From NCBI GenBank assembly GCA_028023455.1, contig JAQFVV010006271.1:6004871-6068870 (forward strand): a stretch of 64,000 nt of DNA, read 5' to 3'. How positions within the stretch are numbered: the first letter of the stretch is position 1; each line of letters begins with the position of its first letter. Shown one piece after another: positions 24,433-37,100 of the stretch. The notes beneath the pieces are model-generated. The model saw only the letters and a program-made list of their open reading frames with translations, made no database searches and was not told the DNA's origin. A program made the position numbers and the translations under genes. The DNA is from Epiperipatus broadwayi (taxonomy: Eukaryota; Onychophora; Udeonychophora; Euonychophora; Peripatidae).

Positions 24433-24618
24433 CTGTGATTTTCAACCTGTGGGTTACAATCCCTCTGAGGGTTGAATAACCCTTTCACAGAGATCACCTA
24501 AGACCATTGGAAAACACAATTATGATGTGAAAACAAAAATAATTTTAATGTTGGGGGTCACCACAATATAAGGAACTGTATTAAAGGATCACATCATTAG
24601 GAAGCTTGAAAACCACTG
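24433..24618 (+). mobile_element. SPIN/URR1-like non-autonomous hAT element
   Basis: The sequence begins CTGTGATTTTCAACCTGTGG and ends CTTGAAAACCACTG, giving imperfect terminal inverted repeats. Internal phrases CCCTTTCACAGAGATCACC, TAAGACCATTGGAAAACACA, TGTTGGGGGTCACCACAA and AGGAACTGTATTAAAGG are those I remember from SPIN/URR1-type hAT elements. It has no coding capacity and would depend on a hAT transposase elsewhere. The 8-bp target duplication is not clear, which suggests age. Confidence 0.8.
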
Positions 24619-27600
24619 CCTTAACCAATAAAATATTTACTATGTCTAATACCAGACCAAATTATGTAAATTATGAACAACTGTTATAATGTAAACCATG
24701 GACTAAACAATTTTATATATTTAAACAAAAAAAAACATATTTAAAAAAAAAAACTATTTACATGTTAACAATATAATTGCTATAAAATACATTATTTTTT
24801 TCTACAATACTATAACATTTTTTTTAAGCGTATAAGATTAAAATGGATTATAATGATTAAGAAATAAAATGATCTTTGATTTAAAGTACATTCTTAGTGT
24901 TCTTTCTAAATCTTAACATGGATTAAAATTAATAATAAATTCATTTCAGAATGCAAAAGAAATTCATAAAGAAAAAAGAAGGCAATAAATTAATAAATAA
25001 ATAAAGAAGTAAACAATAAGTTGTGTTCTTCTCATTAGTGAGTGCATTTGCATTTATTGGATTAGTGCAAATGGATTTAATTAGATAATCGGAGCATTGA
25101 TCATAAGCTGAGAATCTATTTAAACCAGGATTAAAAACATAACAAATAAATATCAGCATTGCAGCATTTTAGACTGCATATCAAAATCTATATAGGTTAT
25201 GTTGATAAAAATGATCAATAAAAGTTTATCCAGCAGTTCACGAGATAAAGGATATTGCATAGAATATTCTGGAAACCTATTAAAAAAAAGACAAAATCAT
25301 AACATGCAATTACAATCTGAACCAACTTCAATATACTGTGGAAGCTTTTAAGTTGTGCGGCTAATTTTTCAGAGTGTACCAATTGTGGACTAATCTACTT
25401 GAGATGCACCCTACATTATGATACTATACGTGTATCTCCAGTTTTTAAATCTTATGATAAGATCAATCAAATATTAAGAATCTTATGGTCAAAATATAAA
25501 TATATAAAATTGTCACCATTTTGTGAAGAAGCCACAAAAGGAAGGTATTCATTTTAATTAGGTCAATTTATCACATTCAAACAGTCTAGAGCAATGGTCA
25601 AAACACTGGAGGTCCATAATGTAATTTTAATGGTGTGCAAAGAAATTCAGATTTTATTTAAATTTGCTAAGCTTATTTAATAAAAATTTTAAATAAGAAA
25701 CACATTTCGTTTAAGATGTATTATTATATGTAAAATATAACAAGAACATTATATTGCTAATTGATTTTTACAAAATACTACTGTGACTTGCAAAACATCT
25801 ATCTCAAAAGGCATTTAATTAACCCCTACTGGGTCAGCAGTGGCATAGAAAAAGTAACAAAATAAAAATACTGAATTCTGTATAATTGACTAGGCATCAA
25901 ATTTGACTATGGTCCATCTTTGGTAATTGGGTGAACTAAAATTCAAAAAATTTATTAAATTTTGAAAGGAAACACATCGATAAAAATGATTAAAGAATAA
26001 AATATTATTCATTATTAATCTTAAATAATTTTTGTAAATACAAATTAGAAAATTACACATGTAAAACTAATAATATTCATATATAACAAAAAACAAAAAC
26101 AAAATAAAAGATAATTTTTAGCAAATTATAAAACATATAAATAATATATATATATATAATAAATCTATGTCTGTATTTCTTTATTCGTAATCTTATAATT
26201 AAATATTAGTAAATAAAGTTATCAAAAATTTTGAAAAGGACAAAAAATGTAATCATCACTTAGGAGCACATTCGACTATCCTCAACTATCCTCTGTAGTC
26301 TTTGTCAACTAATTCTTTGAAAGGTTATCCTTCCCATAATTCTATAATCTTAATATTTGTTGCTTGCCTGTTGATTAAGTCTTGCTTGTATTTATATATT
26401 AGCATAGTTTTTTTTATTTTCCTTTTATTGTTATTTCTGTCAGTTGCAATATTTTTACATTATTATAATTGAAATTATCATTGTAAAAAACAGAAGCTGA
26501 TACGTTATTATTACCCTTGTAATTTTGTTTCTTATTTTGAACTCTTTTTAATATTGTAAGTGCTCTTTACTTTTATTCTCCCATGTACATCTCGATCCCT
26601 CTATATATCTGCGACCACACCTACATATCCATTTATAAATGATGCACATTTTATTCACAAATGAGGTTTTATCTTTAGAGATATTTATTTAATGTAGGAA
26701 GTGCATAAAATGCAATGCCACATATACCTTTATAAGTTTATACAATTATATAAATAAATATATATGTATATCGTATGCAATGCTCGTATTAATTCGTACC
26801 TTTAAAAATTATGTTAGTAGTCTGCAATATCTTAAACGTTGCCGAACGCTAGTCTAGAATATTTAATCCAAGATACCTTTATCTATTTCAAGTTCGAACT
26901 TACCTACAAAAATTAAAATGATTACACAAATCGGAAAAGTAATAGTTGAATTTAATTTCTAAAAATCTTCCTAGATGACAACATATTCCTGGACATAGTT
27001 TGTAATATATTTTTTGATGACTAATTTTTTTTTAAATTTTAAATTATTATAATTATTTTTATTTAGTTTATTACATTATGCCACTAGATATTTTATTATT
27101 TATCATTCAATATTTATTGATATTTGTGTAATATACCTGTCTGTATGTTTAACATAAAAATATTAGATTATTTAAGGTTTTTTAAAATGAAAGTGCTTAT
27201 TTAGTATCCAATTGCAGTTAGAATTTATGATTATTGAATTCATTGTTCTATTAATATTTAACGTTTATTTTTGGTATTACTTTATTCTCGATTATATATA
27301 CTATTAAAGGTGTTGTATTAATTGGTGTGTGATTATTAATTACCATCTTTCAAAAGCTAGCATTATGGATAATAACGATTTTGTTTCTAGATTGATTATA
27401 TAATCATCCTGCCTTTATACTTTATGTTATAGGCTGCATTCGACTTATCAGATCTCATTAAAGGTAATAACTACGAGTAATAATTATTACATCACTTTTA
27501 CAAAGACCTGTAGAGGAGCCAGGTGTTCAACATTATATTTGGCCGTAACGTTCAATAATATTTCGCCCCCCTTTCCATTCCATACCTTTACAATATATAT

Positions 27601-29143
27601 ATATTTATAATTTGAAAGTCCAGACTTTTAACTGTTTTTTTTTTTATAAATTCTGTCGCTACATGGCAATAAATTACAGTGATTTTTTTCTATCAAAATT
27701 AGAATTTGTAACAAATCTACAATAAAGAAAAGATTGAAAAATCAATAAATTAGACTTCAATCTCGTTTAATAATTTTGTGTCAGCTGTAATAAGAAATTA
27801 TTCACATCATTAATAATTTCACTTGGAAGGAATTGGTTTCACCGGGTAATGAGGCAAAACTATTTAGAAAACGAAGGTATTTTTTTATCTTTTGTATCAT
27901 AAAAAATAAACGTTCATGTGTTTTTGTAATAAAAAAAAAGAAAATAATTTTAAATATATATAAAAAAAAAAAGCAAAGAAATTACTACTGATCTAGTCCT
28001 TAAGGAAGAAGAGATTTTGAAAGATAAAATTTAATCTTAATCATATATTGTTAAATCTTCTTAGAACTTTTTTGTTTTATACAAAATACTTTTTCCACAT
28101 ATATATTATATATTGCGGCATTGGAACATACATACATGTCATCATCTCAATTCTGATGTTTAAACTTAAACAAATAAATATTTCAGGACTCAACATGTTA
28201 TTAGCAAACTTTCATTAGTAATTTCTTTCATTTTGTAATTGCAGTATGCCTTAATTTTAGTGAAATAGATAACAAGTCTATATATTTTGTATATGCTAAA
28301 GAAAATTGATTTGCTTTGTGTCATAAAAATTCGCGTTTTTCATTTTTTATTTAGAGTTATTTATATATAAAAGGAAAAACATGAGTTTCTAAAGTGAGTG
28401 AAACTAAGTAAAAGATAAAATTGTTTATATTAAAGAAGAGTAAATCCCTGTAAGAGTGTAATAGCATAATAATATATAATATAAATAAAAATATCTCTAA
28501 TGAATGTTTTTATTTATTGTGGAATAAAAACCCTGAAAATAATCGTTTCTTCAACAGCAATTTGTGGTTTTATATAATTTAAAATAAAAGGGAAGAAGGT
28601 TCAGAAGTTAATTAATTAAATTCTTTATTACAAAAAAGTGTGGATTGACTTTATTGATTTTTGGAAACCCCATTTTCTTATTTGAAGTTATATAAATAAA
28701 AACCAATTTCAGTTGAAGAAACACTTATTTGCTGGCTTTTTACTTCACAATAAATAAAAACACTCTTTTTTTTTTTTTTAATTTTTAACATTTGGATATT
28801 TTTTAGCAATTATTCCAAATATATGTTTAATGTTTGAAAGCAAAATCATATGTATTAAATAAAGATTTATAGCTAAAATATTTTTAATACAACTTTTAAA
28901 AATGTTTCCTACTCTCTCACATTGCATAACTGATCTTGCAGCAGTCTGTTTAATAATGGGAAGTAAAATCTCATGGATTAGAGACTATTTACAATGTAAT
29001 TTGTTTATTTGAAAAATGTGAATTAAAAATGAACTTTTTATGGCCAAAATAAAAAATGTTATATATTTTTTTAAGAAAAGAAACTTATAGGAAGATTTAT
29101 TTTTATTCAACTTTAAATGAACATCAAAGTACATTTTAATCTG
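24619..29143. other. AT-rich non-coding DNA, no gene seen
   Basis: No supported coding region. Short frames such as that at 24941-25159 (minus) have no domain. Slightly less AT-rich stretches at 25330-25450, 26250-26340 and 27480-27570 could be old repeats. Confidence 0.55.
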
Positions 29144-29405
29144 ATAAACATCACATGATATAGTTAAATAGAGATAAAATGTGGCTGCTGGAGGGTTGCA
29201 TTAGATCTTAAGATCTAGGTGCAGAGGTCTCAGATCCAAGACTCCTCACTGACGAAAGTCACAAGCTAGAAACTAGTCTGGGGATATTGGATGAGTAGGC
29301 ACTAGATAGGGATTTTATGCACACACATTCTGGCATCAACTGATTACTCTGGCTTGCAATGAGTGGCAATACTGTATGAAAAGTTTCACCTGTTTTAATT
29401 AAGTA
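29144..29405 (+). repeat. Hammerhead repeat family 2, copy 1
   Basis: From GTGGCTGCTGGAGGG through the ribozyme to the tail (GAGTGGCAATACTGTATG...CACCTGTTTTAATT), this matches the copies at 30923-31860 and 50655-51062. A short inverted tail piece (TAAACATCACATGAT) precedes it. The upstream box is missing, so the copy is truncated. Confidence 0.75.
29234..29292 (+). ncRNA. Hammerhead ribozyme motif, family 2, core intact
   Basis: Outer stem I ATCCA/TGGAT, internal loop, inner stem I TCCTCA/TGGGGA (one G-U pair), core CTGACGA (29249-29255), stem II AGT / CACAA / GCT flanked by an A-A mismatch, GAAA (29269-29272), stem III A-C / TA / G-T, GTC with cleavage expected after 29278. In other family 2 copies stem II is GGC/GCC; here both strands have changed so that the helix is kept (A-U replaces G-C, G-U replaces C-G), which supports RNA-level selection. 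The A-A apposition next to the core, where G-C is usual, may lower activity. Confidence 0.72.
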
Positions 29406-30922
29406 CATTTTAATGTAATTTTTTTAAAAAAAACATATGTATATATATATCACCTTTTTGCATGTTTTACTGAAAACTTAACAAACTGATATCAATGTAT
29501 TTGAGATTTGACATCAAAATATTTGAAATGTTACCTGGCAATGCCTCTAATGTAAAGAAACTAGGAAACTTACTTGAAATATATTCATGTCATATTGCAT
29601 TATCAGTCATTTATAAAAAAATGTTCAAAATTTGAATCAATTCTATTGAATAGAAATATATTAAAACTCAACTTTAAAAATGTATGCAAATAAACAGACA
29701 AAGAATTAAAAATTCTAATTTAAATAAAAGCATTTAAAAGACAATTTTCAAAATATTCTTATATAGCAAAATCTGGAAATAGTTTCAAATTTTATATAAG
29801 CTGTGACAGATGGTTGTAATTAGTTAATATATAATGGTTTGAGTTATCAAAGATGAAATCTATGCCTACTCAGTGAGATAGCAAGCTCAAACCTAATAAA
29901 AGCTTAAGGGAATTATAGCATACTTACTTAATTCAATATCAGATTCCTGGTACTGACAAAGGCTGTCTGACAAAAAAGAACTCTTTTGTATGCATGTTTC
30001 TGTACTTTTCAAGCTATGATTTACATCAATATACATAGCTGTGACAGAAGATGTAATAAGCTGCCTTATTTATTTGAAGTTACATAGAAAAATTTATGTG
30101 AACATACCAAACTATAAGTGAATACTTACATACTGAAGTTGGCTCTGAAATGTTTAAGGTTATTAAAATAGTTTTGAAAATCATTTAAATTTTTAGCTAG
30201 AAATCAATATTGATTTTATGTACAAGCTAAGAAAAAGAAATAACTAGTGTGTATACAAGCCACATTATTAAATAGAAAAACTTTTATAAAGGTAATTAAA
30301 ATTCTACAAGTACCCATACTTTAATATTCTATGATTTACTATATATTAATAATAATTAATCTATTAAAGTTCATTAGTTTAAATAATTAAAACATTCAAA
30401 TATAATCCTTTTTAATTTTTAAATTATTTTAAAACATTCACTTTAAAATATGTAATAATTCTTATTCTAATATATTTATTTAAGAGTAATTGTGGTAAAT
30501 GCTAATCTGATATTGGTAAGTAATTAACTTAACACACATTTTTTAAAATCTAATATTTATAATAATAAATAAAAGAAGTCAGATGTTTGTAGTAATATCT
30601 GAAAGTCTTAAATTGATTAGTTATTTAATGTAATTTTATGCTTATTATGCAAATATCAAATTCATAAATTATTATTAATATTTCAGTTATTCAATTTATT
30701 TTGTAAAATTTTTGATTTATCTTTTTTTAACTCCATCCTTTTAAATTATTTATTTTGAGACTGTGATTGAAGCTCTTATATTTTTGTAATGAGTTTGATT
30801 GGATGAAAACGGAATGATTTTTGCAGTGAAATCTGAAAATAAAAGTCACTTTCTTCTTGACTAAAATAGATATTGCTAGAAAAACAGAAATCTACATAAT
30901 CATTCATATATATACACACACT
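29406..30922. other. AT-rich non-coding DNA
   Basis: No gene, RNA or element recognised. Confidence 0.6.
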
Positions 30923-31075
30923 AAACATCATATGATCACTATTTCTTATGCTAGCACATTACTGCTATTAAAACAGACAAAACTCTCCATACAGTAGTGT
31001 CACTCAGTGCAAACCAGAGTAATCAATGGATGCCAGAAGGTTTGTGCATAAAATCTCTATCTAGTGCCTACTTAT

Positions 31076-31132
31076 CTAATATCCCCAGACTAGTTTTTGG
31101 CTTGTGGCCTTCATCGGTGAGGAGCTTTGGAT
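31076..31132 (-). ncRNA. Hammerhead ribozyme motif, family 2, core mutated
   Basis: Minus strand: inner stem I TCCTCA/TGGGGA kept, core CCGATGA (U4 changed to C), stem II GGC / CACAA / GCC, AAAA in place of GAAA, ACTAGTC kept. The outer stem I is partly lost. The changes at invariant positions predict loss of cleavage. Confidence 0.6.
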
Positions 31133-31262
31133 CTGAGAGCACTGAACCTATATCTTAGGATCTAATGCAACCCTCCAGCAGCCATCTTTTATCTCAACTT
31201 AACTATAAAACTATGAGAATAAAATTGAAAACACAATATTTTCAATCCAAGCTCAATAGCTT

Positions 31263-31293
31263 ATATAGTCATATGGGTCTGAACCCAGTTCAG
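31263..31293 (-). other. Conserved box, family 2, minus-strand copy
   Basis: Minus strand CTGAACT-GG-GTTCAG then ACCCATATGACTAT, 145 nt upstream of the core at 31117. Near-identical to 31513-31543. Confidence 0.7.
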
Positions 31294-31512
31294 TACCCAT
31301 ACATTTTGATGTTTTTGGCTCTTTAACAACCATAGCCACCACTATCCTATTAGGCACTACTGTGTGGAGAGTTTTGCCTGTTTAATAACAGTAATGTGCT
31401 AGCATAAGAAATAGTGATCATGTGATGTTTAGTGGTTTAACACCAAGCCTGCCTAATAGGGTAGTGATGCCTGTGGTTGTTAAAGAGCCAAAGACACAAA
31501 ACTGTATGGGTA

Positions 31513-31543
31513 CTGAACTGGGTTCAGACCCATATGACTATAT
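31513..31543 (+). other. Conserved box, family 2, plus-strand copy
   Basis: CTGAACT-GG-GTTCAG then ACCCATATGACTAT, 145 nt upstream of the ribozyme core region at 31689. Confidence 0.7.
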
Positions 31544-31672
31544 AAGCTATTGAGTTTAGATTGAAAATATTGTGTTTTCAATTTTATTTTCATAGTTTTG
31601 TAGTTAAGTAGAGATAAAAGGTGGCTGCTGGAGGGTTGCATTACATCCTAAAATCTAGGTGCAGTGCTCTTA

Positions 31673-31733
31673 GATCCAAAGCTCTTTACAGACAAAGGCC
31701 ACAAGCCTAGTTTAAACTAGTCTGGGAATATTA
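31673..31733 (+). ncRNA. Decayed hammerhead motif, family 2
   Basis: Same position in the repeat as the intact motif at 29234-29292, but the core reads CAGACAA and GAAA is disrupted (TTTAAACTAGTC). Stem II GGC/GCC survives. Predicted inactive. Confidence 0.55.
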
Positions 31734-31929
31734 GATGAGTAAGCAGTAGATAGGGATTTTATGCACAAGCCTTCTGGAATCCATAGATTATTCTGTTTGG
31801 CACTGAGTGGCACTACTGTATGGAGAGTTTTGCCTATTATGTGACATGACTGTTAAATATGGTAACGGATACACAAATTACCAGTATTATATTTACCACA
31901 AAAGTGTTAGTTTTTTCTCTCTATGTGAC

Positions 31930-32008
31930 AGAGCATCGGCCGGGAAGCAAACTCGAAACAACTGTTTCTAAGGCAGGTGTGTTGACCACTCAACCATCAT
32001 TGCTTGAC
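31930..32008 (-). repeat. tRNA-derived SINE fragment
   Basis: The minus strand reads like a tRNA body: GATGGTTGAGTGGTCAAC (A-box region), CCTGCCTTAGAAACAG (anticodon-arm region), TTTCGAGTTTGCTTCC (B-box region), CGGCCGATGC. Stems are imperfect, so it is a SINE head or tRNA pseudogene, not a working tRNA. Confidence 0.6.
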
Positions 32009-32300
32009 ACAAAAATGTTAGATATAAAACATATTTGATCAATTTATTCCATTAAAATATAAATAAAGAAGGTATTTGGGAAAAACAGAAATGCAGTTTA
32101 CAATTATTTTTATCTATATGCATTACATCTCTTAACAGCAGTAACTATTTACTATGCTCTAAACTTTTGTCAAAATAGTGTCATGCATTCAATACTTATA
32201 AAAATGTTATAAAATATGATGAATGCCAATAAAATGGTGACTGTGGTCAACATATAAATCATTAAGACATAACACAAGAAATTAGAATGATATATATATT

Positions 32301-32412
32301 TTTTCTCACTGAATTGACTATGTAAACGTAATTCTTTTAATAGACAACTATATATTTTAATGATATATTTATTTTATGTGGATTATGTTTACATATTCAA
32401 TTCAGTGAGAAA
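32301..32412. repeat. Inverted repeat, ~31-bp arms
   Basis: TTTCTCACTGAATTGAC-TATGTAAACGTAAT at left and its near complement at 32382-32412 (2-3 mismatches), with a 50-bp AT-rich loop. Possibly a small foldback element. Confidence 0.75.
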
Positions 32413-34895
32413 GTATATAAAAAGACAACATAATGGTTTTAAAAGGAATAACTATCAAGTGAAATATATATATATGTGTGTGTGTGTGTTGAACTAATGG
32501 TAAATAAATAAGAGGGAAAACTAGTTAATAATATAGAATTAAATTAAAAACTAGTTAAAAATTATATAGTAAATTTTTATGTTCTATTTAACCTCTGCAA
32601 ATATATATACAAACTTTTCATAGCCATTAATATTAAATACTAATTAGATTAACAACTCAGTGCTAGTTTATTGAGCATGTGAAGTTCATTTGTGGTCAGC
32701 CTTGCATATTTATTAATTCAGCTATTAATAGAAGTTCAGAATATATCATGTTAAGCAAGCAAAATCACAAATCAAAATAACACAAAATACTTTTCAAAGA
32801 TGGCATTTTTACATTATCCACTTTGCAAAACATATTTCTTCTTTAATTAACTCCACATATTTATAAAGTTCTTTAATTAACCCTCCAACATTCCTTTCAC
32901 ATTTCCTAATTTTCTTTGTTTTTACATTCAATGTAAAATTTAAGATTAAACCATTATTGCTTATCAGAAAATAGTATATTTGACTTTATTTGATAGATAT
33001 TTTTGTTTACTACTGAAGTAAATTTTAAATGTTTACATTTTTTTCTATAAATATTAAAGAAAATGAGATTATAATCAAAACAAAAAGATTGTACATCATC
33101 ATTTCTAGAAAGATTATTTTCATTTTACAAAATCAATGAAAGCTTTATTATTTGTGACTTTTTAAAATATCTGAATGAATATTTATTTATTTCTCTAATA
33201 TCTAATGAAATATGCTTTAAATTTTGTTTTCACTCTTTATTTTAATTTATGATATTTTCATATTCATTATTATAATTAGATTGCCTACGTGGAAAGTTTC
33301 TAAATAGCTTTAGGCCAAATTCACATTGTCCATTAATATAATAGTCTGTTTTTGAAAATAAAGTATTTTCATTTAAAATAAGTAATTAATAATTTATATT
33401 TTTGATGTTTAATAAATATTGTGTTAATTAATGAATAAAAAAAATATTCTATTGCATAAATTATTGTATTAAAAATATCTACAATTGTAATAAATTCACA
33501 AAGAAATATATTTTAAGTTATTTAAACTATTTTTTTTTAAACAATGTAATAAAAATCATGATGCCAATTCTCTATCATAATATGATTGGTATCCATGTCA
33601 GTGAAGATCTTAATTCTATTGTTTTGAGGAATTTTTTGATTTTCTTGCATTGAATTTTTTCAAACTAAAATTTTATATTACAATGTATATAGGGAAATAT
33701 GCATATCACAATATAATGCTCACAGAAGTTAATGAAAAACAAATTAATTTGTCTGAAAATGCCATTAGGTCAAGCAAGTCAGTAATTACCTTAATTACCC
33801 TTGATTACAAAATTTTTTAATTAAACCAAGCCACAAGGTTATATAATTTTTAAAATATTATTAATTGGCATTTTTAAAATTTTGAACAAATTTAAAAGCA
33901 ATTTGCTTCTCAAGAATATTAATAATAATATAATTTAATTTACTCAAAATTTTATAGATTATTATTTAATTAAGATTTGTTCCTATAACTTATTTTGAAA
34001 TTGGTGTATTTAACATACATTTACTTAAAATAAATAAGTTTCTTTATCTTTTTACAACTAAAATAAAAATTGACTTCATTTGATTTAAATACAGATTTTA
34101 TTGATGCATGTGTACATATATAATGCAACCATAAATTGAAAAAAAATCCTTTATACACACTTGAATTTGATTTATAATTTGCTAATTATGATATTTTTTA
34201 AAATAAATTAAAGATTGAGATATTGATATAATAGTGAAGTTATAAAAATCACACAGATAATTATTATAAACATACTTGATGTAACCACATTAAATGCATC
34301 CGTGATAATTCTAAGTTTCAAAATAATATCTGCACTCACATTTGGAAATCATAAACATGGTCCATGATGATATATGAAAGGATATATAAATATATCCATG
34401 TAAATACAGCTAGATGAGAATTATTGCCACTTTTACTGATTTCATGAATGTATAATTTAAAATGAAAAAGTAATTGGGGGAGTTAATTGTAAAAGAGAAT
34501 TATAAAATATTTGGTTTAAGTGTTATGAAATAAAAATACTGAATTTAATATTTTTTAACCATTAATTGATTTTTTGTGCACTTTAGATTTTACTCATTGC
34601 ATATCACTATAGTTATTGCATTATTCCAAAAAGTCTAGATTCTCTGTGATCTAAAGGACATAAAAAATATGCTATGATAATTTATGAATCTGTGATTGGA
34701 TATCTTCATCAGTAAATTTAAATTTCCTATAATTATCAGTGTATTAAACATCTAATATAGATTGATTCTACTGGGCAACACAATTACACAATATAAAAAC
34801 AGGTAGGATGTACTAGATAGTAAATCTATTGGCACTCTTTGGTGATTGGTGTGACCATACCTACAGATCATCTTCATACCTTACAATATTTATAA

Positions 34896-34927
<32 letters not shown>

Positions 34928-34956
34928 TGATAATTTTTCACAGATGGAAGTGTTGA
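32413..34956. other. AT-rich non-coding DNA with short microsatellites
   Basis: A TATATGTGTGTG run lies at about 32465-32490, and an (AC)n(AT)n run at about 34896-34927. Nothing coding is seen. Confidence 0.55.
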
Positions 34957-35122
34957 ATTTTATGATATGTGGAAATATCTGTTTAATATTCATATGATAA
35001 TCATCATACACTCTAGAATGCAGAAAGCAGTTACAGTTTGCTATTTATTGTCTATTAACATCTTACAGAGAATTTTATCATATGAAAATTCAAACAGATA
35101 TTTCCACATATTATAAAATCCA
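34957..35122. repeat. Inverted repeat, ~42-bp arms, next to PLE copy A
   Basis: TTTTATGATATGTGGAAATA-TCTGTTT at left is mirrored by AAACAGATATTTCC-ACATATTATAAAAT at 35090-35122, with further pairing of ATTCATATGAT/ATCATATGAA. It directly precedes the PLE leader. Confidence 0.7.
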
Positions 35123-36300
35123 AATATATATATAAGCATTACATGCATAAAACTAAACTAGTCAATATATACTTAAAATTACCCCAAATTCAAAATTCAA
35201 CCAGACCAGCAAAAAAAATTAATATTAGCTATTTCAGTTTATATTAATTATATGGAGGAGGAAATTATTATTAAAAATAATTGCTTATATGTAAAATTAT
35301 TTGGCAGATATGTAGATGATTGTTTATTTGAAGTTGAGAATGATAATTTGAAGGAATTTGTAAATGAGTTTAATTGTTTTGATCCTTCTATAAGATATGT
35401 GTTAGAAGGAGGGGGTTTGGTTTTGGTAAGTTAAAATTTTTAGATCTTTTGGTGATTAGAAATGTAGAGACTAATTGTTTACTATGCAGTCATTTTATTA
35501 AAAGTAAAAAATTAAGATCTATAATTAAACCTGATAGCTATCAGTCTGTATCTCATAAAGTAGCTGCTTTAAGGAATTATTGCCATAGGAATAATAAATG
35601 AAATAATTCTAGTGGGATAGCTTTGTTTCAGAAATGTCAATTTTATAAAGATTATTTGAGGGTTGGTTACTCTGATAAATTTATTAAAAGTATTTTATTT
35701 AATAGTAATATTTGTAAGGATGCAAGGATAGAGAAAAATATGACTTTATTTCTTTGCCATTTAAATTGTCTTCTTATAAAATTGTATGTAGGAATAGTAA
35801 ATTGTTTGGAAATAAGAAAATTGCTTGGAAAAGGGGTGTAACATTGAATAATTGTTCCCCTCTTTTTTTCCAATGCATAATCTTGTGGTTAAGACCTGTA
35901 AAGGTCCCTACCTTCACATTTTCAACTGCACATGCTTTAGATTTATTGCCTTAGTAAATATTAAATAATAGAAAAAAAATTTTTGATAGAAAGACTATTC
36001 CTGGTGTAGTATATTTTATCCCTTGTTTCTTAGTAAGAAGGTCTACATAGGTCAGAGTAGTTTGAGTTTAAATGGAAGAAGAAAGGTTCATAAAACTAGA
36101 GTTAAAAATAGATATCTTAGTTCTGCTTTGTATGTCCATGAAAAAGATTTGATGAAGCTAAGGTTGTCTTCTTTGAGAGAAATGAAATCAAAAGAAGAAT
36201 TAAAGAATGTTTATTATTGAAAACATATTATTCTGAAGCAATTAATTTATTTAAGGGTGGATGGGAAATGAATGGATTTGTGGGTAATGTTTAATATTAT
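35113..36300 (+). pseudogene. Penelope-like element copy A (RT palm to GIY-YIG)
   Basis: A 5' leader (35113-35250) with an ACCCCAAATTCAAAATTC / AACCAGACCAGC block is followed by coding sequence that starts inside the RT palm (YMEEEIIIK). The catalytic YVDD is at 35309-35320. A frameshift near 35420 (G-rich run) and a stop near 35600 follow. The thumb and linker (LRVGYSDKFIKSILF, KIAWKRGV) lead to a degenerate GIY-YIG nuclease (KKVYIGQSS at about 36023-36050, KVHKTRVKNRYLSSAL). About 100 bp at 35853-35955 has no counterpart in copy B and looks inserted; the nuclease lacks the TGHTIDF segment seen in copy B. PLEs reverse-transcribe at a nicked target; this copy is inactive. Confidence 0.85.
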
Positions 36301-36840
36301 ATATATATATATTGAAGTGGTAAATCTGATTCAGATTTGCCGTTTCACAGTCTGACCCACCTAATTATTTATTTTACTAACATTTGCTTTTTTTTATTAT
36401 TCTAAAAAAATATTTTAACATTTATAACCATCCTGAATAAATCCTAAAATTTATTGTGGATCATGTAATTATACTAACACACTGTTATTCTATTTATTAT
36501 TAAAATAAAAAAAGGAATTCAAATAATTAACTTTGAATTTTTTTATATAGTTTAGATATATATGTTTAAAATGTTTTATTTTTTCAGTATAAGAATCCAA
36601 GATGGCCTTTTTGAAAAAATTTATACCTCGATAAGAAGTTTAAAATAAATGTTTAAATTAAAAGCATTGATAAATTACCAAAATCCATTCACTGTGGAAT
36701 CTCTATTCGTTAATTAGAGATTCTACATTGTTATCTAAATTAAAAACTAATATAAAATTATATTGAAATATAATGATCCTTATCAAGGTACAAACTTTCT
36801 AAAATTAGAATAAAAACAATTGCTATTGTTTTTTAAAATA
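36301..36840. other. AT-rich non-coding DNA with a small hairpin
   Basis: GAATCTCTA and TAGAGATTC flank a short loop at about 36698-36733. Nothing else is recognised. Confidence 0.5.
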
Positions 36841-37100
36841 TCACCTGAGGCAGCAGGAAGTAATAAATAGTGGCCTTTTTAGACAGAGTGACCAGAGAAC
36901 TAGACAGAGAACAGACAGAGTTGTAGAAAGCACACTATGATGATCGAGGAGTAAAACAGGGTAAATTGCTGCCCTTTCCTTCCTGAGACTTGAAATCTTC
37001 CTATATGTTGCTGCCAGAACCTGCCTTCAAATGCCACCAGCCATCAAGGTTCGCCCGTGAACTCATACTGAGGAACTCCAGGTAAAATGCCGAAGAGCTT
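36841..37100 (+). other. Exon-like GC-richer segment ending at a donor-like site
   Basis: Composition rises sharply relative to the flanks, and the segment ends AACTCCAG followed by GTAAAA at about 37081, a good 5' splice-site match. No open frame spans it, so a non-coding or 5'-UTR exon, or a transposon, are equally possible. Confidence 0.25.

Larger units (their letters stand above)
30923..31860. repeat. Hammerhead repeat family 2, large inverted pair with tail-head junction
   Basis: The left arm (30923-31350) is read on the minus strand and the right arm (31440-31860) on the plus strand. Each has the box, the GTGGCTGCTGGAGGG segment, the ribozyme and the tail. Between them, 31358-31440 is a plus-strand tail (ACTACTGTGTGGAGAG ... 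GATCATGTGATGTTTAGTGG) directly joined to the head of the right arm. That tail-to-head junction is what a tandem array of about 480-bp monomers would leave. Confidence 0.75.

Noticed and set aside
31930-32008. Functional tRNA gene
   Set aside because: Acceptor and other stems do not pair properly; better explained as a tRNA-derived SINE.
34690-34720. CTGATGA on the minus strand near 34710
   Set aside because: The following sequence has no GAAA and no paired stems.
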